From IMG/VR virus record IMGVR_UViG_3300011114_000572, positions 1 to 35,938 of that record: a stretch of DNA of 35,938 nt. One strand, given 5' to 3'. The DNA comes from a virus. Made by a program: the position numbers and the translations under genes. Of this stretch, positions 30,598 through 35,938 are shown piece after piece (positions within the stretch are counted from its first letter, which is position 1; every line of letters begins with the position of its first letter). The notes under the pieces are model-generated. The model did no database searches and was not told the DNA's origin. It worked only from the letters and a program-made list of their open reading frames with translations.

Positions 30598-30722
30598 CTA
30601 GCGTCAAGTTTTGCGCCCACGTCATCAGCGGCGTCATCTCGCCAGGTGTTCGCCAGGCGCTGACAGTTGAAAACCGATTGCCCCACAATGCCCCAACATT
30701 ACGTGACGTCAGCCCCAGGCGA

Positions 30723-30847
30723 TTGACTGAACATTCATTCAACTCATATGGCCATTGACTGACTGTTCAGTCAGTCGCCCTAGTTGAACAGTCATTCAAC
30801 TTGACTGACTGTTCAGTCAGCCGGCACTGACTGAACAGTCATTCAGT
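30723..30847. repeat. Array of five related palindromes (TGACTGAACAGTCA core)
   Basis: The elements are 30723-30742 (TTGACTGAACATTCATTCAA), 30755-30774 (TTGACTGACTGTTCAGTCAG), 30784-30799 (TTGAACAGTCATTCAA), 30801-30820 (identical to the second) and 30826-30847 (inverted relative of the second, ACTGACTGAACAGTCATTC core). All share TGAACA or its complement TGTTCA. The identical copies start 46 bp apart. The sequence class resembles TetR-type operators, which is a known look-alike and not proof. Confidence 0.85.
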
Positions 30848-30948
30848 TTGGTGGAGAGGACAAAGGGCCGGGGGGGGCCAGGGACCACGCACACCGCTGC
30901 TGTTGCCGTGGCCAAGGGTCACGCGAACTTTTTATTTTTTAAAACTGC

Positions 30949-30978
30949 TTGACGGCCCACCCCCTACCCCCGTATACT
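30949..30978 (+). promoter_or_regulatory. Near-consensus sigma70 promoter upstream of terminase region
   Basis: TTGACG (30949-30954) and TATACT (30973-30978) with an 18-nt spacer, preceded by an A/T-rich stretch that could serve as an UP element. It points toward the HNH and terminase genes. The expected transcription start is near ATG 30986, which opens a 9-codon peptide (MQLNNPKTA). Confidence 0.65.
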
Positions 30979-31025
30979 CTCCGCCATGCAGCTAAATAAC
31001 CCAAAAACAGCTTAAATCCCGCGTT

Positions 31026-31454
31026 GTGATTAACCCTGACACTGGCGAATGCTTTGACTTAAAAGGCAAACGTCTAGGAACAACCCCCAAACAAACCGGC
31101 TATTTGCGCGTATGCCTTATGAACCGCGAATACCGATTGCACCGTCTTGTGTGGCTGTGGGTACACGGAACGCACGTTCCTGACGGCATGACGCTTGACC
31201 ACATAAACGGCGTTAAGACCGATAACCGTATATGCAATCTTCGACTTGCAACACCTGCGCAGAACTCGGCGTACTATCAAAATGCCGTGCGCAAAGACCC
31301 AGACATGCGCAACATCTACAAAGAGCGTTACGGTTACCGTGTAGCGATGGCGTTCAATGGCAAACGCATCCGCCGCCGCGCGTACACCTTGGAGCGGGCT
31401 AAAAAAGTGCGCGAGCAACTGTTTGAACTATACCCCCCTATTGAATTTCGCTGA
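31026..31454 (+). CDS. Free-standing HNH endonuclease
   Basis: A protein of about 142 aa starting at GTG 31026. There is no good ribosome-binding site, and the frame is open a little further upstream to a stop at 30993. HNH_3-type features are INPDTGECFDLKGKRLG, YRLHRLVWLWVHGTHVPDGM, TLDHINGVKTDNRICNLRLA and TPAQNSAYYQN. The C-terminus (RYGYRVAMAFNGKRIRRRAY, LERAKKVREQL) is an AP2-like DNA-binding region. It is a relative of the HNH at 19633, and like it A/T-richer than its neighbours. It lies between the repeat region and the terminase genes, probably as an inserted homing gene. Confidence 0.82.
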   Translation: MINPDTGECFDLKGKRLGTTPKQTGYLRVCLMNREYRLHRLVWLWVHGTHVPDGMTLDHINGVKTDNRICNLRLATPAQNSAYYQNAVRKDPDMRNIYKERYGYRVAMAFNGKRIRRRAYTLERAKKVREQLFELYPPIEFR

Positions 31455-31474
31455 CACCCGAAATTTTTTTATTT

Positions 31475-31503
31475 TTGACCCTCATCAATCAATCTGTTAC
31501 TTT
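31475..31503 (+). promoter_or_regulatory. Weak promoter-like site upstream of small terminase
   Basis: TTGACC (31475-31480) and TACTTT (31498-31503) are 17 nt apart. The start codon at 31510 lies only 6 nt beyond the -10, and there is no ribosome-binding site, so the message would be leaderless or nearly so. Tentative. Confidence 0.4.
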
Positions 31504-31509
31504 CGCGCC

Positions 31510-31923
31510 ATGTTCCATTCACTGCCCTATGAGCCACGCAAGCTGGAAGCCACCGAGGCGCGTCTGGAGGCGATCTACAGTGCTGCCAAGATGGGCCTGA
31601 AGGGTGAGGCACTGGCACTCGCCGCAGGGATGCTGCCTGTCGAGTACCGCCAATTGACGCAGTTTGACCCCATCGCGGCATTCGCCGAGCAGAAGGGGCG
31701 CGCGGACGGCGAGATGGAGATGGCGCAGACGCTGTACACCGCAGCCCGCGAAGGCGACGCCAACGCCGCGCTGAACATGCTCCGCTACAGCCACGACTGG
31801 GCTGCCAAGCAGGCCATCGAGGTGACCATCGACCAGAAGATCAGCATAACGGCTGCGTTGGAAGAGGCGCAGCGGCGGGTCATAGACCTCACGGTGGAAG
31901 ACTATGCAAACGACACAGTATAA
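31510..31923 (+). CDS. Terminase small subunit
   Basis: A 137-aa helical protein directly upstream of, and overlapping (20 nt), the large terminase gene. The N-terminal half (ATEARLEAIYSAAKMGLKGE, LALAAGMLPVEYRQL) fits a DNA-binding helix-turn-helix. EMEMAQTLYTAAREGDANAA, LNMLRYSHDWAAKQAIEV and a C-terminal helix match small terminases that recognise phage DNA and hand it to the motor. ATG 31510 is preferred because the ORF upstream to 31357 overlaps the HNH gene. Confidence 0.85.
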   Translation: MFHSLPYEPRKLEATEARLEAIYSAAKMGLKGEALALAAGMLPVEYRQLTQFDPIAAFAEQKGRADGEMEMAQTLYTAAREGDANAALNMLRYSHDWAAKQAIEVTIDQKISITAALEEAQRRVIDLTVEDYANDTV

Positions 31924-33430
31924 TGCTGACGATGAGATGGCGCTCATGGCGTCTCTATGGACGCCCGCGCTCAAGGACGACCCGCTGAAGTTCGTGTCTT
32001 TTTTGTTCCCTTGGGGGCAGAAGAACACGCCGCTAGAGAACTTCTCAGGACCACGCAAGTGGCAGCGCGAGGTGCTGCGCGACATCGGCGAGCACATCAA
32101 GCAGAACAACGGCAAGATCGACTTCAACGTACTGCGCATGGCCGTATCCTCCGGTCGCGGCATTGGCAAGTCGGCACTCGTCAGTTGGCTGGTCATCTGG
32201 ATGCTGTCCACCCGGATCGGGTCCACCACCATCGTGTCGGCCAACTCCGAGACGCAGCTTCGCAGCGTCACCTGGGCCGAGATCACCAAGTGGCTGGCCC
32301 TCTCACTCAACAGCCACTGGTTTGAGGTCAGCGCCACCCGCGTGATGCCGGCCAAGTGGCTGACGGAATTGGTCGAGCGCGACCTGAAGAAGGGCACGCG
32401 CTACTGGGGCGTCGAGGGGCGGCTGTGGTCGGAGGAGAACCCGGACGCCTACGCAGGTGTCCACAACTTCGACGGCGTGATGCTGATCTTCGACGAGGCG
32501 AGCGGCATCTCCGACGCCATCTGGGCGGTCGCGGCGGGCTTCTTCACCGAGAACACGCCCAACCGCTTCTGGCTGGCGTTCTCGAACCCCCGCCGCAATA
32601 CTGGGTACTTCTACGAGGCGTTCAACGCCAAGCGCGACTTCTGGCGGAACAAGGTCGTCGATGCAAGATCGGTCGAAGGAACGGACAAGGCAGTCTATGA
32701 GCAGCTTATCCAAGAGTACGGTCCTGACAGCGTTCAGGCTCATGTCGAGGTCTACGGTGAGTTTCCCAGTGCTGGAGATGACCAGTTCATCCCCGTTTAT
32801 CTCGTTGACGACGCCACCCAGCGGCCAAGGTACAAGGACGCTTCCGCCCCTATCATCATCGGCGTCGATCCGGCCAGGTTCGGGGCAGACGCGACGGTCA
32901 TCGCCGTCCGGCAGGGGCGCGACCTGAACGTCATCAAGCGCTACCGGGGCGACGACACGATGGAGATCGTAGGCCGCGTAATCGAGGCCATCGAAGAGTT
33001 CAACCCGGCACTTGTCGTCATCGACGAGGGCGGGCTGGGTGCGGGCGTCGTGGACCGGCTCAAGGAACAGCGGTACAAGCAGGTCAAGGGCGTCAACTTC
33101 GGCAACAAGTCCACCAAGCCCATCATGTACGGCAACAAGCGCGCCGAGATGTGGGGCAACATGCGCGAGTGGCTGAAGACGGCGTCGGTCCCGACGGACA
33201 AGCTGCTGAAGTCCGACCTGACGTCGCCCAAGGTCAAGCCCGACAGCAAGGGCACGATCTTCCTGGAGGGCAAGAAGGAGATGAAGGCGCGGGGGCTGGC
33301 CTCGCCCGACGCGGCCGACGCCATCGCCGTGACTTTCGCGTACCCTGTAGGCACCCGGACGCCCGTTGACAAGCAAATAAGGCGGTCGTATGGTAGGTCT
33401 GGAGTTTCAACTTCTTGGCTAGGATCGTAA
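31904..33430 (+). CDS. Terminase large subunit
   Basis: A 508-aa packaging motor with ATPase and nuclease. Walker A is SGRGIGKS (residues 83-90) and Walker B is VMLIFDEASG (about 190-199), with the coupling motif near WLAFSNPRR. The RNase H-like nuclease shows IIIGVDPARFGADATV (about 319-334), ALVVIDEGGLGAGVV and a late acidic ASPDAADAIAVTF. This is a complete, intact terminase. Headful (pac) packaging would be consistent with the circularly permuted assembly, although that is inferred. Confidence 0.95.
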   Translation: MQTTQYNADDEMALMASLWTPALKDDPLKFVSFLFPWGQKNTPLENFSGPRKWQREVLRDIGEHIKQNNGKIDFNVLRMAVSSGRGIGKSALVSWLVIWMLSTRIGSTTIVSANSETQLRSVTWAEITKWLALSLNSHWFEVSATRVMPAKWLTELVERDLKKGTRYWGVEGRLWSEENPDAYAGVHNFDGVMLIFDEASGISDAIWAVAAGFFTENTPNRFWLAFSNPRRNTGYFYEAFNAKRDFWRNKVVDARSVEGTDKAVYEQLIQEYGPDSVQAHVEVYGEFPSAGDDQFIPVYLVDDATQRPRYKDASAPIIIGVDPARFGADATVIAVRQGRDLNVIKRYRGDDTMEIVGRVIEAIEEFNPALVVIDEGGLGAGVVDRLKEQRYKQVKGVNFGNKSTKPIMYGNKRAEMWGNMREWLKTASVPTDKLLKSDLTSPKVKPDSKGTIFLEGKKEMKARGLASPDAADAIAVTFAYPVGTRTPVDKQIRRSYGRSGVSTSWLGS

Positions 33431-33433
33431 CAC

Positions 33434-33850
33434 ATGGGCAATACCAAACCGATTGGCGTGGCGTATGAAGATCAGGACATCATCGGTGCTGACCGCATCT
33501 ACTCCGCTGGTGAACTTGGCTACACCGCTGCTGCGCAGGGCACCGTCACGCAGGCAACCGACAAGTCCACGGCTGTCACGCTGAACAAGGGCGCCGGCCA
33601 GATCACGATGAACGGTGCCGCGCTGGCGGGTAACACCGCCGTGTCGTTCACGCTGAACAACACCTTTATCAGCTCCAACGACCTTATCCTCCTGAACATC
33701 AGCGCAGGCGCAGTGGCAGACCCGGTAGCCTACACCGTGTACGTCAGCAGCATGACCGCAGGTTCTGTGGTAATCACGCTCCGTAACCTGACCGCGACGT
33801 CGCGTTCTGAGGCTCTTGTCCTGAATTTCGCTGCCATCCACTGCCTGTAA
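33434..33850 (+). CDS. Beta-rich structural protein, paralogue of the 7773-8666 C-terminus
   Basis: A 138-aa protein. The N-terminal arm (NTKPIGVAYEDQDIIGADRI) is followed by a jelly-roll-like domain, TVTQATDKSTAVTLNKGAGQ, NTAVSFTLNNTFISSNDLIL, AYTVYVSSMTAGSVVITLRN and SEALVLNFAAIHCL. The domain aligns throughout with the last about 100 residues of the fibre-like protein at 7773. It begins 3 nt after the large terminase stop. Probably a capsid decoration or head-fibre protein. Confidence 0.78.
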   Translation: MGNTKPIGVAYEDQDIIGADRIYSAGELGYTAAAQGTVTQATDKSTAVTLNKGAGQITMNGAALAGNTAVSFTLNNTFISSNDLILLNISAGAVADPVAYTVYVSSMTAGSVVITLRNLTATSRSEALVLNFAAIHCL

Positions 33851-33851
33851 C

Positions 33852-34013
33852 ATGGTCAACTTGTCCGTCAAGCGTGGCGAAAAGCTGCCTGTCGGCAAGG
33901 GTGCGGGTTTGACCGCCAAAGGTCGGGACAAGTACAACCGCGCGACGGGCTCCAAACTGAAGGCCCCGGCGCCCAACAGTCGCTGTCTGGCTATGGCGGA
34001 CTGCCCGCCATGA
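33852..34013 (+). CDS. Small basic protein, apparently truncated
   Basis: The 53-aa product opens with VNLSVKRGEKLPVGKGAGLT and AKGRDKYNRATGSKLKAP, a beginning I know from a common family of small basic phage proteins that usually continues with a Cys/Arg-rich C-terminus. Here that part is missing and the frame ends in NSRCLAMADCPP. In a second frame the DNA reads [15 protein letters not shown] up to a stop at 34036, so a deletion or frameshift may have fused two small genes. Confidence 0.6.
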   Translation: MVNLSVKRGEKLPVGKGAGLTAKGRDKYNRATGSKLKAPAPNSRCLAMADCPP

Positions 34014-34037
34014 AGCGCATCAAGAAGGGCAAGTAGC

Positions 34038-34172
34038 GTGCCTCTCGTTAAGTCAGCCTCAAAAGGGGCCTTCCGCAAGAATATCAAGGCCGAGATCAAG
34101 GCCGGAAAGCCTGCAAAACAGGCTGTTGCAATCGCGTACAACGTCCAACGCAAGAGTAAGAAAAATGGCTAA
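34038..34172 (+). CDS. Small basic protein, DUF6496-like
   Basis: A 44-aa product starting at GTG 34038: [20 protein letters not shown] then [20 protein letters not shown]. This matches a very common small phage protein (DUF6496; label from memory) found near terminase and portal genes. It overlaps the next ATG (34165) by 8 nt. Function unknown. Confidence 0.78.
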   Translation: MPLVKSASKGAFRKNIKAEIKAGKPAKQAVAIAYNVQRKSKKNG

Positions 34173-34533
34173 GACACCGAAACTTGGCGGCGAACTGCCG
34201 GCATACACCACGATGGGCGTTACAAAGCCCAAGAAGCGTGCGACACGCAACATGACCATGGGCGCGCCCATGACGAGTAAAACCGTGCAGCGGTCGCCGA
34301 GAGAAAACCTCGGCACGCCAGGCACAAGCAAGTTTGTGCAGCGGGCACCGCAAGAAAACACCGACATGCGCGGCACGATTAAATTTGCGCAGCGTTTGCC
34401 TGCCAACTCCTCCCAGCGCAAGCCAAGTGTCATGCCGGGCAACTCCTCCCAGCGCATGCCAAGTGTCATGCCTGGCAACTCCTCCCAGCGCATGCCTGCA
34501 ACTTTCCGCGCCCCGCGCAAACCCGCCAAGTAG
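34165..34533 (+). CDS. Basic low-complexity protein with tandem repeats
   Basis: A 122-aa, very basic protein made of short repeated phrases ([33 protein letters not shown]) and, at the C-terminus, a 12-residue unit [12 protein letters not shown] repeated two and a half times (DNA repeat at 34405-34497). It is predicted to be disordered. Similar small basic proteins cluster between terminase and portal genes in environmental phages. It may bind DNA or assist head assembly; no family is recognised. Confidence 0.7.
   Translation: MAKTPKLGGELPAYTTMGVTKPKKRATRNMTMGAPMTSKTVQRSPRENLGTPGTSKFVQRAPQENTDMRGTIKFAQRLPANSSQRKPSVMPGNSSQRMPSVMPGNSSQRMPATFRAPRKPAK
34405..34497 (+). repeat. 36-bp tandem repeat inside a gene
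   Basis: Units start at 34405, 34441 and 34477 (third unit partial), differing at few positions. The period is a multiple of three, so copy-number change keeps the reading frame of the 34165 gene. Confidence 0.9.
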
Positions 34534-34545
34534 AGGAACAAGACA

Positions 34546-35175
34546 ATGGCTAAGAGTGTTAGGACAGGTTCTACCGGCAACCGTATGAGCAGCATCGTGT
34601 CTGGTGACCAACCGGCGCGCGGGAAAGGCTCATACCGTGCAAATAGCTCCGTTCGCGCGGAAAGTTATCTTAACAACCCGGTCCTCTCGCCGGTTTCGCG
34701 GCTAAAAGATTACGTCGGGCAGCCAAGCAAAGTTGGGTTAGCAAAACCAAAGAATATTCCCCGTACCTTTGTGCCAACGGCGCGGCCTCCGGCCAAGAAG
34801 CCTGTCGCCAAGCCAGCACCGCAGGTCATCCGCAACGTGACCCGCGAAAAGCTGAGCTCAGCGCCCGCCAAGGCCCCCGCCTTCAAGGCGGTGAGCATGC
34901 GCACGGGCGACACGACGGGCGTCACCACCGGCAAGACGACGGGCACCGTGGCCCGCACGCCGGGCATGGCGACCAAGACCAAGCAGTCGGCTTACGACCG
35001 CCAGATGGCCAACGCCGCCCGCAACCAGCCCGCAGGCCCTATGGGCGGGGGCGGCGGCAGCAGCAGCAGGGGCGGCAGTCTGGGTGGCGGTGGTGCCAGC
35101 CGCACAAGCAGCGGGGGCGGCAACTTGGGCGGCGCCCGTGGTCGTATCAGTGAACCTGGCGGTTCAAAGAGGTAA
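34546..35175 (+). CDS. Disordered basic Gly/Ser-rich protein
   Basis: A 209-aa product of low complexity. The N-terminus is Ser/Arg-rich, with RLKDYVGQPSKVGLAKPKNI in the middle, a Pro/Ala/Lys stretch, a Thr/Gly repeat (TGDTTGVTTGKTTGTVA) and a Gly/Ser-rich C-terminus (GGGGGSSSRGGSLGGGGASR). It ends 5 nt before the portal start codon. It resembles a flexible linker or nucleic-acid-binding protein of the head module. Function unknown. Confidence 0.72.
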   Translation: MAKSVRTGSTGNRMSSIVSGDQPARGKGSYRANSSVRAESYLNNPVLSPVSRLKDYVGQPSKVGLAKPKNIPRTFVPTARPPAKKPVAKPAPQVIRNVTREKLSSAPAKAPAFKAVSMRTGDTTGVTTGKTTGTVARTPGMATKTKQSAYDRQMANAARNQPAGPMGGGGGSSSRGGSLGGGGASRTSSGGGNLGGARGRISEPGGSKR

Positions 35176-35180
35176 GTATA

Positions 35181-35938
35181 TTGGCTGACGACGGCATCAT
35201 CGGCGCGGCGCAGGTCGCCAACGGCGAGTCGGACAAGTCCGACCTGCTCGCTACCATGCGTTCGCGCTTTACGATGGCGTTGGGGGCCTACAGCGAGAGC
35301 CGCGAGGACGAACTCGACGACCTGCGCTTCATGGCGGGCTCGCCCGACAACCAGTGGCAGTGGCCGGCCGACGTGCTGTCCACGCGCGGCTCGGTGCAGG
35401 GCCAGACCATCAACGCGCGTCCATGCCTGACCATCAACAAGCTGCCGCAGCACGTCCGTCAGGTGACGAACGAGCAGCGCCAGAACCGTCCGTCGCCCAA
35501 GGTCATCCCGGCCGACGACAACGCCGACGTGGCGGTGGCCGAGATATTCGACGGCATCATCCGTCACATTGAGTACATGTCCGACGCCGACGTGGCCTAC
35601 GACACCGCCTGCGACAACCAGGTGATCTACGGCGAGGGCTACATCCGTATTCTTACGGAGTACACCCGCGACGACAGCTTCGACCAAGACCTGAAGATCG
35701 GCCGCGTGCGCAACTCCTTCAGCGTCTACATGGACCCGACGATCCAAGACCCGTGCGGGTCCGACGCCAAGTGGTGCTTCATCACCGAAGACCTGCTGAA
35801 GCCCGAATACGAGCGCATGTTCCCCGACGCCCAGCCGATCAGTTCGATTTTGTCACGCGGCGTGGGTGATCAGTCTCTGAGCCAGTGGTTCCACGAAAAT
35901 ACGATCCGCATCGCGGAATACTTCTACGTAGAATACGT
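35181..35938 (+). CDS. Portal protein, N-terminal part (continues at base 1)
   Basis: The gene starts at TTG 35181, with AGAGG about 7 nt upstream. It reads ADDGIIGAAQVANGESDKSD, then RSRFTMALGAYSESREDELD, RPCLTINKLPQHVRQVTNEQ, RPSPKVIPADDNADVAVAEI and QVIYGEGYIRILTEYTRDDS, the typical N-terminal wing and stem of P22-type portals. The frame is open to the contig end and is continued exactly by base 1, joining to the 3-1580 piece through the 184-bp overlap (about 717 aa in total). Confidence 0.93.
   Translation, partial: MADDGIIGAAQVANGESDKSDLLATMRSRFTMALGAYSESREDELDDLRFMAGSPDNQWQWPADVLSTRGSVQGQTINARPCLTINKLPQHVRQVTNEQRQNRPSPKVIPADDNADVAVAEIFDGIIRHIEYMSDADVAYDTACDNQVIYGEGYIRILTEYTRDDSFDQDLKIGRVRNSFSVYMDPTIQDPCGSDAKWCFITEDLLKPEYERMFPDAQPISSILSRGVGDQSLSQWFHENTIRIAEYFYVEY
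35755..35938. repeat. Right copy of 184-bp terminal direct repeat
   Basis: Identical to 1-184 except A at 35812 where the left copy has G at 58 (Glu against Gly codon). It shows that the contig is a closed or circularly permuted genome of about 35,754 bp. Confidence 0.95.

Larger units (their letters stand above)
30395..31025. other. Non-coding repeat-rich region (possible origin or control region)
   Basis: About 630 nt with no convincing gene on either strand; the ORFs of 66-79 aa found here have poor composition and no start signals. It holds two tandem GGGTTAT-type repeat pairs, a triple TGCCCA repeat, an array of five related palindromes, an 8-G run, an A/T-rich stretch (30929-30944) and a near-consensus promoter. 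This arrangement is typical of a replication origin or a master control region. Which one is not shown by sequence alone. Confidence 0.6.

Noticed and set aside
30503-30758. Possible small genes on either strand in the repeat region
   Set aside because: The ORFs are made of repeat sequence, have no ribosome-binding site and poor composition.

Overview
The window is the essentially complete genome of a tailed dsDNA phage, linearised inside the portal gene. The last 184 bases (35755-35938) repeat the first 184 (1-184) with a single mismatch, so the unique sequence is about 35,754 bp and the portal gene runs off the right end and continues at the left end. The structural module has the protein types and order of P22-like short-tailed phages: terminase small and large subunits, portal (about 717 aa when joined), scaffold, P22-type coat protein, gp4-like and gp10-like tail accessory factors, then three ejection-type proteins. 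I see no integrase, excisionase, CI-like repressor, phage RNA polymerase, tRNA or CRISPR array, so a lytic life cycle is the simplest reading. The GC-rich codon use, GH24 lysozyme and P22-like virion suggest a Gram-negative, perhaps alphaproteobacterial, host; this is inference only.

Layout. 1-7773: portal C-terminus, small virion proteins, scaffold, coat and gp4-like adaptor. 7773-11779: fibre-like and beta-rich proteins around the gp10-like protein. 11779-15334: three ejection-type proteins. 15339-16444: lysis cassette (TM/coiled-coil protein, lysozyme, 2-TM holin, small membrane protein). 16329-18440, minus strand: small genes, SNF2-like helicase and VRR-NUC nuclease. 18507-26725, plus strand: DUF2800-type nuclease, a free HNH gene, a putative DNA-binding protein, a Mom-like DNA-modification enzyme, family A DNA polymerase and primase-helicase. 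26722-29929, minus strand: a tightly packed set of small genes, including a stand-alone DnaA domain IV protein and a two-domain sliding-clamp-like protein. 30081-30321: two tiny plus-strand genes and a terminator. 30395-31025: a non-coding region rich in repeats. 31026-35175: HNH gene, terminase genes and small basic proteins leading into the portal.

The most striking feature is the load of homing elements, in four different arrangements. (1) The coat gene is split by a group I intron (4489-5223) that carries an HNH gene. P1, P3, P4 and P7 pairings can all be drawn, and splicing restores an uninterrupted coat reading frame. (2) The DNA polymerase contains an intein (22770-23630) at its motif B region, and the intein's middle holds an HNH endonuclease gene in a DIFFERENT reading frame (22862-23629), while the polymerase-intein frame stays open across it. 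(3, 4) Two free-standing HNH genes lie at 19633-20118 and 31026-31454. Other points of interest are the Mom-like gene behind a strong hairpin, the short sliding clamp, the phage-borne DnaA DNA-binding domain, and an array of five related palindromes plus iteron-like repeats upstream of the terminase operon.
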